Part shown: in pieces, positions 33,290 to 42,811 of the stretch | Numbering within the stretch: position 1 is the first letter of the stretch | Layout: each line of letters begins with the position of its first letter | Assembly: GCA_039602395.1 (NCBI GenBank) | Contig: JBCNJP010000027.1 | Span: 35,845,841-35,909,840, forward strand | Reading direction: 5' to 3' | From: Deinandra increscens subsp. villosa | Lineage: Eukaryota; Streptophyta; Magnoliopsida; Asterales; Asteraceae | Length of the DNA: 64,000 nt | Translations under genes and position numbers: made by a program | Notes under the pieces: generated by a model | Told to the model about the DNA's origin: nothing | Databases searched by the model: none | What the model saw: the letters and a program-made list of their open reading frames with translations, nothing else

Positions 33290-36200
33290 TTTTTCGTTTT
33301 GATTGCCAGGCACTCCCGAAGAACAGTTACTGGCATATTGATTCGGGATGCTCTCGGCACATGACAGGGATGAAAGACCTGCTCACAAATTATAGAATTT
33401 TGGATGGTGGATTCGTATCTTTTGCAGGAAATAAAAGGGGTGGTAAGATGGTTGGTCAAGGAGACGTGTCTGCTGGGTCTCTTACTCTGGAACACGTCAA
33501 TCATGTACCCGAATTAAAGTTTAATCTTCTGAGCGTATCACAAATCTGTGACAAGAATATTCCAGTATTGTTCAAAGCAAATGAATGCCTATTCCTCAAG
33601 CCTGAATTTTCCGTGCCCGAAGAGATGGTGGCAATGCGTGCGCCACGCATCAATGACACATATTTGCTGAATTTGACCTCAACTGCAACTCTCAATTCTT
33701 CCATGACTTGTTTACTGTCAAAGGCATCTGTTTCTGAGTGCTTCTTGTGGCATAGACGTCTAGGACACATAAATTTCAAAATTCTAAACAACCTTGTTAA
33801 AAACAATTTGGTCCGAGGTCTTCCATACAAAGATTTTTCTGTTGTTGAAAAATGTCTTTCATGTGCTAAAGGAAAACAACACAAGAAGCCACATAAGCCT
33901 AAATTGGAGAATTCTATTTCAAGTCCCTTAGAATTGCTCCATACTGATTTATTTGGACCTATTAGTGTACCAAGTTTGGGAAAGAGAACTTACTGTCTTG
34001 TTGTGACTGATGATTATTCCAGGTACTCTTGGGTCAGATTCTTGAAGCACAAGAGTGAAACGTCTGAAGCTTTACAAAATATCATTCTGTCAGTGGAAAG
34101 CTCTAGAAGCAAGAAGGTCAAAGCAATCAGGAGTGACAACGGAACTGAGTTTCGCAATCAGATCTTTGACTCATTCTGTGCAAACAAGGGGATTCTTCGA
34201 CAATACAGCGCAGCAAGAACTCCTCAACAAAATGGTGTTGCTGAAAGGAAGAATCGCACTCTTGTGGAAGCCGCTCGTACCATGCTGATTGAATCAAAGC
34301 TCCCGATCATTTTCTGGGCTGAAGCAGTAAATTGTGCGTCCTACATACTGAACCGTGTCCTGATCGTGAAAGACAAAATGAAGACATCATATGAACTGTA
34401 TCATGGAAGGAAGCCACTGATCGACTTCTTTAGGCCATTTGGATGTTCGTGCACGTTGTTGAATACCGAAGCTCAAATTACAAAATTTGGAGCTGTCTCC
34501 GATGAATGTTTCTTCATGGGGTATTCTTCATCACAAAAAGCTTATCGTGTTTATAACAAACGTACTCGTGTTGTGCAGGAATCTTACTATGTGGACTGGC
34601 AAGAATCGAACTCTCCAAACACCGGCACTGGACCCGAATGGTTTTATGATTCAGACACACTGTTCAAGTCATTCAATCTTCCTATCCTAGCTGATGCAGA
34701 AGATACTCCTCCTCTTGTAACCATCACCCCTCCACCTGATATTCCACAACCTATCCAATCCTCATCCCCACAACCCACTCAGCAACCCTCATCCCCACAA
34801 CCCACTCAGCAACCCAATCTTCCATCTTCCTCTCATGAACTACCACAAACCACCGAACCCGCTCCCGCCCACCTTGACTCAAATTTCAAAACCCTAAAAG
34901 ACCATCCGCATGACCTCGTCATTGGATCGATTACGGATGGAGTGAGGACTCGTCATCAGTCTGGTTTGATTAATGAATGTTTGTTTGCATGTTTTCTGTC
35001 TCAGATTGTTCCCAAGAATATAAATGAAGCCTTAGCTGATCCAAGTTGGGTAGATTCCATGCAGGCCGAGCTTCAACAATTCAGAAAGCTAAAGGTGTGG
35101 AAATTGGTGGATCTTCCAGAAAATAAAGTTCCTATTGGCACGAAATGGGTTTTCCGGAACAAAATGGATGATAGAGGTATTGTTATAAGAAACAAATCAA
35201 GACTGGTGGTTCAAGGTTTTTATCAGGAAGAAGGCATCGACTATACAGACGTGTTTGCACCAGTTGCACGCATTGAGGCGATCCGAATTTTTCTAGCTCA
35301 TGCTGCATACAAGGACTTCAAGGTGTTCCAAATGGACGTCAAGTGTGCATTCTTGTACGGGGATATTGATGAAGATATTTATGTGCTTCAACCTCCTGGC
35401 TTCGAAGATCATGAATTTCCTGACAAAGTCTACAAGCTGGATAAATCTCTGTACGGTCTTCATCAGGCACCCAGAATTTGGTATGAAACTTTGACTCAGT
35501 ATCTATTGGGAAAAGGTTTTACTCGTGGGTCTATCGATATGACGCTGTTCAAGAAAGAGGTGAATGGAGAAATGCTGATGGTTCAAGTATATGTGGATGA
35601 TATCATCTTCGGCTCAACCAATGAGAAGATGTGTCGAGAATTTGAGGAATTGATGAAGGAGCATTTTGAAATGAGCATGATGGGGGAGATGAATTTCTTT
35701 CTAGGTTTGCAAGTGGAACAAAAGCCAGACGGTATCCTCATCCATCAAGAAAAATATATTCTGGAGATTCTGAAGAAATTCAAAATGAACGAAGCCTCAG
35801 CTGAGCTTACTCCCTTCACATCTCAGACATGTTTGACTCCCGACTGTGAAGGAAAACGGGTTGACCAGAAACTGTATCGATCAATGATTGGATCCCTCAT
35901 GTATCTCACAGCCAGTCGCCCAGATATCACCTTTGCTGTGTGCTACTGTGCTCGTTATCAAGCTGATCCAAGGGAATCTCATGAAAAGGCGGTCAAACGT
36001 ATCTTCCGTTATTTGAAAGGATCATCCAGATTGGGCTTATGGTATCCTAAGGGTGGAAGTTTCGAGCTAAATTCTTATTCAGACAGTGATCACGGAGGAT
36101 GCAAAATGGATAGAAAGTCTGTTTCTGGGGGATGCCAGTTTTTGGGGGAATGCTTGGTTTCGTGGCAAAGCAAGAAGCAAACAACAGTCTCCTTATCTAC

Positions 36201-36531
36201 AGGCGAAGCCGAATACATTGCTGCTTCTAGTTGCTGCTGCCAAGTGCTGTGGATTCAACATCAGATGATGGATTACGGGATTAACTTTCTTCATACACCG
36301 TTGTTCTGCGACAACGAAGCTGCTGTCGGAATTTCCAAGAATCCAATTCATCATTCCCGAACCAAACATATTGAAACACGGATTCATGCAATCCGTGATG
36401 CTCAGGAAAAAGGGTTTATTGATGTTGTCCCCATCGAAACCAAAGCTCAAAAGGCGGATATTTTTACTAAAACCTTTGATAAACCCCGCTTCTATGAGCT
36501 TATTAAAATGCTGGGCATGATAACTTTTTAA
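33286..36531 (+). CDS. pol: Sirevirus pol: protease, integrase, reverse transcriptase, RNase H
   Basis: The open frame starts at 33286, in the -1 frame relative to gag. The first ATG (33361) lies after the protease active site IDSGCSRHM, so functional pol should need frameshifting or another bypass. Order: protease DSG; integrase zinc finger (LWHRRLGH, CLSCAKGK); integrase core HTDLFGP, RSDNGTEF and NGVAERKN (D, D, E); RT with MDVKCAFLYGD and VYVDDIIFG (catalytic YVDD intact); RNase H with SDSDHGG, STGEAEY and CDNEAAVG. The frame is open to a natural end, KADIFTKTFDKPRFYELIKML. A few normally conserved residues vary (for example SLYGLHQAPR). Everything needed for reverse transcription and integration appears present. 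Confidence 0.93.
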   Translation, partial: VIFRFDCQALPKNSYWHIDSGCSRHMTGMKDLLTNYRILDGGFVSFAGNKRGGKMVGQGDVSAGSLTLEHVNHVPELKFNLLSVSQICDKNIPVLFKANECLFLKPEFSVPEEMVAMRAPRINDTYLLNLTSTATLNSSMTCLLSKASVSECFLWHRRLGHINFKILNNLVKNNLVRGLPYKDFSVVEKCLSCAKGKQHKKPHKPKLENSISSPLELLHTDLFGPISVPSLGKRTYCLVVTDDYSRYSWVRFLKHKSETSEALQNIILSVESSRSKKVKAIRSDNGTEFRNQIFDSFCANKGILRQYSAARTPQQNGVAERKNRTLVEAARTMLIESKLPIIFWAEAVNCASYILNRVLIVKDKMKTSYELYHGRKPLIDFFRPFGCSCTLLNTEAQITKFGAVSDECFFMGYSSSQKAYRVYNKRTRVVQESYYVDWQESNSPNTGTGPEWFYDSDTLFKSFNLPILADAEDTPPLVTITPPPDIPQPIQSSSPQPTQQPSSPQPTQQPNLPSSSHELPQTTEPAPAHLDSNFKTLKDHPHDLVIGSITDGVRTRHQSGLINECLFACFLSQIVPKNINEALADPSWVDSMQAELQQFRKLKVWKLVDLPENKVPIGTKWVFRNKMDDRGIVIRNKSRLVVQGFYQEEGIDYTDVFAPVARIEAIRIFLAHAAYKDFKVFQMDVKCAFLYGDIDEDIYVLQPPGFEDHEFPDKVYKLDKSLYGLHQAPRIWYETLTQYLLGKGFTRGSIDMTLFKKEVNGEMLMVQVYVDDIIFGSTNEKMCREFEELMKEHFEMSMMGEMNFFLGLQVEQKPDGILIHQEKYILEILKKFKMNEASAELTPFTSQTCLTPDCEGKRVDQKLYRSMIGSLMYLTASRPDITFAVCYCARYQADPRESHEKAVKRIFRYLKGSSRLGLWYPKGGSFELNSYSDSDHGGCKMDRKSVSGGCQFLGECLVSWQSKKQTTVSLSTGEAEYIAASSCCCQVLWIQHQMMDYGINFLHTPLFCDNEAAVGISKNPIHHSRTKHIETRIHAIRDAQEKGFIDVVPIETKAQKADIFTKTFDKPRFYELIKMLGMITF

Positions 36532-37032
36532 ATTTTTGGTAAATAAAAAAAAAAAAAAAAAAAAAAGAGGATTAAATAAACCTTTTTGTGAATACTTCTT
36601 TAAATTTTACTTCATCTTGTTTGATATTGTCTAAACTGAATGCCAATTTCTTTTTGTCAATGAATCAGGTGATGTTCGGAACTGAATCTGATTATCAAGA
36701 AATCAATGATCCTGCAGTTCTCCACAAATGATTCCTGGCCTTTCATCATCTGAACATAATCAGGGGAGTATTTTAGTTTCATTTACCTTGCAATTCTCTC
36801 TTAACTGATTTTGATGTCCTTACCGTTAGTTTGTGGGGGAATTGGGGGTAAATCACACTAAAATACCTAAATTTCATGAATTCGAAGCGGACTTCCTGTC
36901 AAACTTTTCTTCGATTGTGTGCCTTATTTTTAGAGTCTGTTTTTCCTTTTTGTGTCAAGTATCGATCAAATCATTTTATTTTATTATTAATTTCTTTATT
37001 GAAAATCCAAAAATAGAGTATTTGTGGATTTT

Positions 37033-37047
37033 GGGGGAATATTGAAG
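37033..37047 (+). other. internal copy of the polypurine tract-LTR junction
   Basis: GGGGGAATATTGAAG here is identical to 41681-41695, where it is the polypurine tract plus the first bases of the 3' LTR. Extra polypurine tracts are known in Sireviruses; this copy also includes the LTR-side bases. Confidence 0.75.
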
Positions 37048-37358
37048 TCCTCAGAAAATTTGGTACATAAATAAAATTTCAAAACTGAAAATGAGAAATT
37101 GATCCGACCATGTGAGAAATGATTGTTTATCAACCTGCGTTATCTGCCATGGATAGAGTAAAAATAAAGGCTGCATTGTGCTTGTATGATCTTTGAGTGT
37201 GTATGCCTAATATGATATCTATGAGTAGGATATAAACATAACGCTTGCCTGATTTTGCTCTAGTTTTCATTTCTTGATAAGTGTTGCAATGATTCTGTCA
37301 ATTAAGAGATGTTCTGATGTACGCATGCTTTGCAAATAAGGCTTTATGCCATTTTTAC

Positions 37359-37599
37359 ACTCGACTCAGTGGGTCTTCTTTGCGTGCCTAGGCGGCCGAC
37401 CTGATCACCTGCTGATTGAGTTTTCTGCTTTATTTTCTTGGTGTTTAGTGTATATCATCGGACTTTCTCTGCGTGCCCACAAGCCGACCTGATTGTTGTT
37501 GATATACACGATTTCTGCTTTATTTTCCTTTTTATTTTCCTAAGTGTATCGGGCTTTCTCTGCGTGCTTTGCGGCCGACCTGATTGCTGTTCTCTTAGG
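37359..37599 (+). repeat. three tandem hairpin units, ~90-bp period
   Basis: The core TGCGTGC...GCCGACCTGAT occurs at 37381, 37470 and 37561, each after TCTTCTT or TTTCTC and followed by TTTCTGCTTTATTTT. Each core is bounded by inverted arms of different sequence: ACTCGACTCAG/CTGATTGAGT (imperfect), GTGTATATCA/TGATATACAC (37448-37457 with 37500-37509, perfect 10 bp) and CCTAAG/CTTAGG (37539-37544 with 37594-37599). Arm sequence changes while pairing is kept. Confidence 0.75.
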
Positions 37600-38081
37600 G
37601 TTCTGCTTTATTTTTGCATGAAACATCATGAACGTATATCTCATTTGAAAAAGAATTAAAAGAAAAATAATGATAAATATGATGACTTGTTAACATCTTT
37701 GATAGAGTGAGGCTGGGTAATCAGTGCTTGATTAATATACCTTAAGCATATCCAAAAATGTTAAATACTATTAGTGCATGCTTAATATCAATGTGATGCA
37801 TTCGGGATCTGCTTGACGTGCATGCTGATTAAAAATGAAATTGAAATGCGTATGATGCGTATCGGTTGATGTGATTTCACGTCTGGATCTTTCTCACAAA
37901 TTAAATTAGTATCTGCTTGTATAGTTATTTTAATTTACATTTGAAAAGGCTCAAAAAGATTTTACTTTCTGCGTTATTTTTGATGAGATCGATACTTTGT
38001 AAATAAGTTTGTGATTTGTGTGAGCTTGTCAGTTTTACATTGGTTCAAAATCTCAATTGTCAAAATTTTGAAAATTAGGGT

Positions 38082-39011
38082 TTCAGCGAAACTAAGTTTC
38101 GCTCCGTTAGTTTCGCCGTATGGGCTCTCAGCGAATCTGTCTGTTTCGTTACCGGCGAAACTGTTTTATTTGATCTTGACTCGAGCGAATTTGCTTTTTC
38201 GCCCAGGCGAAACTGCTGGTTCGCCCGAGCGAAACTAGCAGCGAAACTGTCTGGTTATTTAAACTTGTTATCGAGAATCTCGGCCACTTATCACCGAAAC
38301 CCTAAACGAGAAAATTTCACCGATCCATCGCGAAACTCCAATTTCGCCCAAACTGTTCCATCTCCTTCGTCTGGTAACCGGTTAACCGATTTCAAGTAAA
38401 GGTTCGTATGGTTCTCGGTCGTGCAGTCGGTCTTTCGAACCCGTTATCACCCCCAAATTCTTTTTTTTGGGTTTATTTGAACCGAACCGTCATCTAAGAT
38501 TTTTGGTGCCTTAAACTGTTGTTAATCACTTGTTGATACTTGCATTGTACTCGTCTTGTTGAGTTTATGGTGTATGTGGTTTTGGATTGCGAAAACTGGA
38601 CTTAAAACGAGTTTCGGAAATTTAAATTTCAAAAATTCGCGTCCAGCGAAACTAACCGTTCTTCCAGCGAAACTGAACGAAAGTTCACGAGTTACGAGCG
38701 AAACTGTCTAGCCGTCATGCCCAAACTTCGCTGACAGTTTCGCCGTGACACGCAGCGAAACTGCTGTTTCGCCTTCAGCGAAATTACAGTTTCGTAGCGA
38801 AACTACAGTTTCTCGGCGAAACTGACCTAGTCAATGTCGCCGAGACCAATGTCGCGAAACTGGTTATTTCGCCGTGTGCGACTTTGTGGCATGTCAGCGA
38901 AACTATACTTTCGCAGCGAAACTGTCAAACTTTTGAAATTTCATATTTAATTTAATTTAATTTAATGTAAGTTCGGTTTTACTTACAAGATCTCCGTTTC
39001 GTGTGCAGACA
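38082..39011 (+). promoter_or_regulatory. putative internal promoter and leader intron for ORF3
   Basis: About ten GCGAAAC-type motifs (38085-38250, both strands) end just before TATTTAAA at 38256-38263. A pyrimidine-rich, leader-like stretch follows (ACCGAAACCCTAAACGAG and CCATCTCCTTCGTCTGG), then donor AAAG|GTTCGT at 38401/38402 and acceptor GTGTGCAG at 39001-39008, three nt before the ORF3 ATG. About 14 further motifs lie inside this 607-nt putative intron (38640-38930). The order matches the LTR-gag leader. Inference from consensus. Confidence 0.5.
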
Positions 39012-41654
39012 ATGTCCAATCTTAAACACGATCCTCGGAGCAATGTGACTGCTTGGCTGAATGATAACCTTGACAAATCTACCGGTTTCCGAGACTGTAT
39101 AAAGTGGCTAAAACAATCTTGCATTCATTATGCCATCTCACACTCTACAATCATTGACGAAAGACACATCAAAGAATTCTGGCTGTCTGCAGAATATGAT
39201 GTCAAAGCCACTCCTGAATGCATTCGTGCTAGGATCATGCAGAAAGATATCGTCATTACCATGAAAACCATTGCTGAAGCACTTAAACTAGAAGAAGATG
39301 TTGGTGATGCACCCAAGTTAAATGACATGGACGTATTGAAGGGTTTTGAAAAGCACATGGGTTATGAAGGAGGTCATTTGTGGAAGAATAAGAAAGAGAT
39401 TAAAAAGTCTTACATGTCTAAAGAATGGAGATTCATTGCTCACGTCATCATCTCCTGCATTGATGACAGAAAGGGTGGATCAGATGGATTGAATTTAAAC
39501 TGGGCTGAAGCTATGTTGCTGTTGTGTAAGGGAAAGAAGGCTAACATCCCCCAGAGAATATTTGAAGCTATGGTTGCAAATATTCAAGCTCTGAAGAAAT
39601 CAAGATGGCTTCTGTATCCGAGATTCCTGGAGATAATTATAGAATATCTAGAACCTGAGCTGCCGAAGCAAAGCACAGCACTTGTTATAAATCCTATGCA
39701 CTCAAGGATTCTATCTGATTGTTGTGCTGTAAGAGAAGATTTTTCTGGGCATACCACCTATTTAATGAAGCATATGTATTCTGCAGAAAGATATGAATAC
39801 ATCAAGAAGCTGATCGAAGACGAAAACAAGAGAAAAACTCAAGGTAAGGCTGGTGAGAATGTAAAGGGAAAAAGGAAACAATATGTGAGGAGTTCGGGGA
39901 AAGAAGCTGGAGATGAAATTGAAGATGAGCTCGAAAATCTATCTCGTAAAGGAAAGAACATCTCTCAAAAACAAAGTGTTCCGACTGAAGATGAGCTGAG
40001 AGCTTCAAAGAAAAGAAGAATAGACCCCAGAGCTGAATTAGACGAAGACATCATCAGAGGTGTAAATACCTCTTTGTCAAATGAATTGGGGATGATTAAA
40101 ACCAAGCTGGTTAACTCTGAAATTCGGGAGAAGGAGAAGGATGATCAGATCAAACACATGAACGAGGTCATAGCCAAACAATCTTCCATGATCAAATTGT
40201 TGATGGTAGAATTGAACGATATCAAGAAGCATCTGAACTTGCCTGGTATAATGAGTGATGCTGAGATTGAATCTGTGAATGACATCTTGAAAGACACATC
40301 CGGAGCAGCGGGTGGAAGTGGTTCTGGTGAGGCTGATAAAGCAGGAGGAAGTGGATCGGGTGGAGTTGGAGGAAGTGGTACCGGTTTGAATGATGCTGAT
40401 GACAGTGGAGCTCCCAATGCTGAAGACTTGGAGGCTATCAATGTCAGTGACGCTAATCTATTTAGTACTGAAACAGAACAACCACAGCCAGAGATTGTAC
40501 AAGCCAAATTCGTGTTGATCGATGAAGATGAGGAAGAATCTGAAATTGACGATCACTCTGAGCCAAGGAGCTATGAATGGAAAGAGCACGGTCTTACTTA
40601 TCTAGCGAAGATTAGCTCTGTCAGCGAAGAGGTTCTCGAGTTTAACAGAGATGATTGGTTCAAGAAACCTGAGCTTGTGGATCAGACTCCCCTATTTCAA
40701 AACATCTCTCAACCCAGCAGAAAAGAGTCTGATCGTCACATTATAAGCTGGAAATTCAATTCATCCGTTCGTGCCTTCATGATTAAGAGAAGGGGAGGTA
40801 GCATTTCATATCTTCACAAACGTGAAAAGTTCCAGTCCCTACCCAGATGGGATTTAAGAAGGTTGTCTGAGCTTCCCCTCATTGATGCTGATAAAGCAGA
40901 AAGGGCTGGCAACTTGGTGAAACATTTGCAGCTGGCCGCAAAAGACGATTTCGTATCGTTTGGATTTATGAAAGGCCAAAGGATCAAGTCTAAGACTAAA
41001 ATTGATGCAGCAACAGGGAAGCCTAAAGTCCATCTTAAATTCAAGCCTGCAAAGACAATGACTAGAATCCGAATACCAGATCAAGAGCCTTCCAGACTGC
41101 AAGATTTCAAGAAATGGTTCTACGATAACCAGACAGGTGAAGCAGTTATCCGAATCGGTGAGAGTGATGAGATCAGACTGTTCGACCCAATGGAGGTTTT
41201 CTCCTTTAGTAATGACGATCTCAAGACATTATGTGAAAATCCTATCAAACACGGGGCTGGCGATGACACTGCTGAAGAAGCAAACCTGTTCGTGAGGGTT
41301 GCCAATAAAGCCCGAGGAATTATCAAGGAAATAAAGGATTTAGCAGACAAAGTCAAGGCTGCTGAAGACAAAATGGAAGAAGATCGGGATCTAGCAAATC
41401 AAATGAACAAATCATTAAGCGGACTTGGAGAATCTTCCCAAATCCCAGATCCAGAGACTGCTGTCCCCGCCGCCGAAGAGACAATCATTCTGGGGGAACC
41501 AGAGTCTGTAACCCCAGGTGCTGATGAAACAACTGTTGTGGGGGAATCTGAAGAAACTGTCCCCGTTGCTGACACGACAACTACTTTGGGGGAATCAGGG
41601 ACTCCTGATTTGAATCAAGAGCCGAACCAGAATGAAGCCGATGCTGACAAGTGA
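39012..41654 (+). CDS. Sirevirus third ORF (the 'env-like' position), function unknown
   Basis: 880 amino acids from the ATG at 39012. Residues 1-220 form a helical domain with IKWLKQSCIHYAIS, DERHIKEFWLSAEY, ALKLEEDV, FIAHVIISCIDDRKGG and NWAEAMLLLC, resembling the extra ORF of other plant Sireviruses. The middle has a basic patch (KGKRKQYV, KKRRIDPR), a coiled coil (about 345-415), a GGSGSG linker and acidic stretches; the C-terminus repeats LGES/PE motifs. I see no signal peptide or membrane helix, so a true envelope role is unlikely. The frame is open and independent of pol, separated by 2.5 kb. Confidence 0.8.
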   Translation: MSNLKHDPRSNVTAWLNDNLDKSTGFRDCIKWLKQSCIHYAISHSTIIDERHIKEFWLSAEYDVKATPECIRARIMQKDIVITMKTIAEALKLEEDVGDAPKLNDMDVLKGFEKHMGYEGGHLWKNKKEIKKSYMSKEWRFIAHVIISCIDDRKGGSDGLNLNWAEAMLLLCKGKKANIPQRIFEAMVANIQALKKSRWLLYPRFLEIIIEYLEPELPKQSTALVINPMHSRILSDCCAVREDFSGHTTYLMKHMYSAERYEYIKKLIEDENKRKTQGKAGENVKGKRKQYVRSSGKEAGDEIEDELENLSRKGKNISQKQSVPTEDELRASKKRRIDPRAELDEDIIRGVNTSLSNELGMIKTKLVNSEIREKEKDDQIKHMNEVIAKQSSMIKLLMVELNDIKKHLNLPGIMSDAEIESVNDILKDTSGAAGGSGSGEADKAGGSGSGGVGGSGTGLNDADDSGAPNAEDLEAINVSDANLFSTETEQPQPEIVQAKFVLIDEDEEESEIDDHSEPRSYEWKEHGLTYLAKISSVSEEVLEFNRDDWFKKPELVDQTPLFQNISQPSRKESDRHIISWKFNSSVRAFMIKRRGGSISYLHKREKFQSLPRWDLRRLSELPLIDADKAERAGNLVKHLQLAAKDDFVSFGFMKGQRIKSKTKIDAATGKPKVHLKFKPAKTMTRIRIPDQEPSRLQDFKKWFYDNQTGEAVIRIGESDEIRLFDPMEVFSFSNDDLKTLCENPIKHGAGDDTAEEANLFVRVANKARGIIKEIKDLADKVKAAEDKMEEDRDLANQMNKSLSGLGESSQIPDPETAVPAAEETIILGEPESVTPGADETTVVGESEETVPVADTTTTLGESGTPDLNQEPNQNEADADK

Positions 41655-41679
41655 AGATCCTGTGGCTGAATCCCTCCCT

Positions 41680-41690
41680 AGGGGGAATAT
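41680..41690 (+). other. 3' polypurine tract
   Basis: AGGGGGAATAT directly before the TGAAGATC start of the 3' LTR, the expected site of plus-strand priming. Confidence 0.75.
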
Positions 41691-42173
41691 TGAAGATCAA
41701 TGTAGGGAGGAATTCATCTTTTGTTTAGTTTCTTTGTAATAGTTTAGTTTCTTGTATTTGTTAGATTTTGGTAGGCTAGCGAAACTGTAAGCTACCGAGC
41801 GAAACTGTAGTTTCGCTCGGTACCTAGATTAGACTGGTTCAGTGACAGTTTCGCTTGGCCAGCGAAACTGCCAGCGAAACTGTTCACTGGACAGTATATA
41901 TGCGCAGCCATTGTGCAGCCAAATGTAACTTTCTCAAACCTTTGAACCCTAATACAAGAAATCTGCATTTGGTGAGTTTTGGTGACGGCTAGGAGCTTAT
42001 TTCATTATATTGTAGCTTGTTTATCATCATTTATCAATCTATTGGTTCATATTGAGATTGTTCAAGGCTAGAAAACCATTTTAGTCATTGGAAATCCTAT
42101 TTTGTGTTGTTTATTTGGTTTTCTTCTCAAATACACCTTCATTTGCACTGATAAAGATCAGTGAGGACCAACA
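41691..42173 (+). repeat. 3' LTR of the Sirevirus
   Basis: 483 bp, identical to the 5' LTR as far as I can see except for AAATGTAA in place of the A-run. It carries the same motif cluster, TATA box and splice donor, so it could drive and splice transcripts into the DNA on its right. Confidence 0.95.
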
Positions 42174-42178
42174 CCCTT

Positions 42179-42811
42179 CGTCATCCATCCCCACCCCACC
42201 ATCATCGGGGACTTCCACAGCCGACCACCACCAACTTCACTACAGCCGACCACCACCAACTTCACTACAGCCGACCACCACCAACCTTCTCCGATGATAT
42301 CACTACAGCTAACCACCACCAACTTGTCATCCTGGGTGTTGCTGTTCGTGACCACGATCGAGCTCGGGGCTCTATTTCGAACATGGAAATAAGATAAGAG
42401 GGAAGAATGGGGATGGAGGTCACCGGATGTCGAGTTCAACGTGGGTAGTGTCTCCGGGCTCGCTTAAGGTTTGTCGGAGATCGGAAGGGGTTGCGAGGGT
42501 GGTTGGGGTTCGTCGGAAATGGCGCTGGGACAAGGGAGATTTGTCGGTGGAGTGGGAGGTTCGGACAGTGAATTTCGTCGGTTTGGTTGATCAGAAATGA
42601 GGTTGGCGGAGGCTGACGAGGAAGAAGGAATATGAAGGGGGGAGGGCAGGTCGTCGGAGGAGGGTGGCCTTCGTGATGGGTCGCCGTGAGGGTGCTGTCG
42701 CCGGCGTTGGTTTCGAACGGAAGTCGCCGGTAATGTGTCATCGGAAAAGATGACGGGTTGCCGGTTCATTTATGTGTATATATTTCATTTATGTGTGTGT
42801 ATATATAATAA
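42179..42811. other. GC-rich interior of the interrupted Mutator-like element
   Basis: Continues the sequence broken by the Sirevirus. Holds a ~25-bp tandem repeat of AGCCGACCACCACCAACTTC (42222-42290), then a GC-rich stretch with CGTCGG/TCGCCGG words to about 42765. Long frames on both strands result from the composition; no protein family recognised. Confidence 0.5.

Larger units (their letters stand above)
36532..38081 (+). other. pol-ORF3 spacer of the Sirevirus
   Basis: Non-coding. A poly(A) run at 36547-36566 follows pol. GGGGGAA-type polypurine words occur at 36765 and 36835-36848, and a 15-nt copy of the 3' polypurine/LTR junction is at 37033-37047. The hairpin array is listed separately. 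No ORF of note. Confidence 0.7.
29509..42173 (+). mobile_element. complete Sirevirus-type Ty1/copia retrotransposon, 12.7 kb
   Basis: Bounded by LTRs of 484 and 483 bp that begin TGAAGATC and end CCAACA, with the target duplication CCCTT at 29504-29508 and 42174-42178. Order: 5' LTR, primer-binding site, motif-rich leader, gag (870 codons), pol in another frame, about 2.5 kb of structured non-coding DNA, a third ORF of 881 codons, polypurine tract, 3' LTR. The long gag with two zinc knuckles, the large size and the ORF after pol mark the Sirevirus lineage. The LTRs differ only at one A-rich spot, so the insertion is recent, and all three ORFs are open. It is inserted into the arm of a Mutator-like element. 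Confidence 0.93.

Noticed and set aside
39012..41654. Calling ORF3 an envelope gene
   Set aside because: No signal peptide, membrane helix or fusion peptide visible; position alone is not enough.
42161..42769. Multiple 78-101 codon ORFs on both strands
   Set aside because: Low-complexity, GC-rich repeat DNA; no homology recognised.
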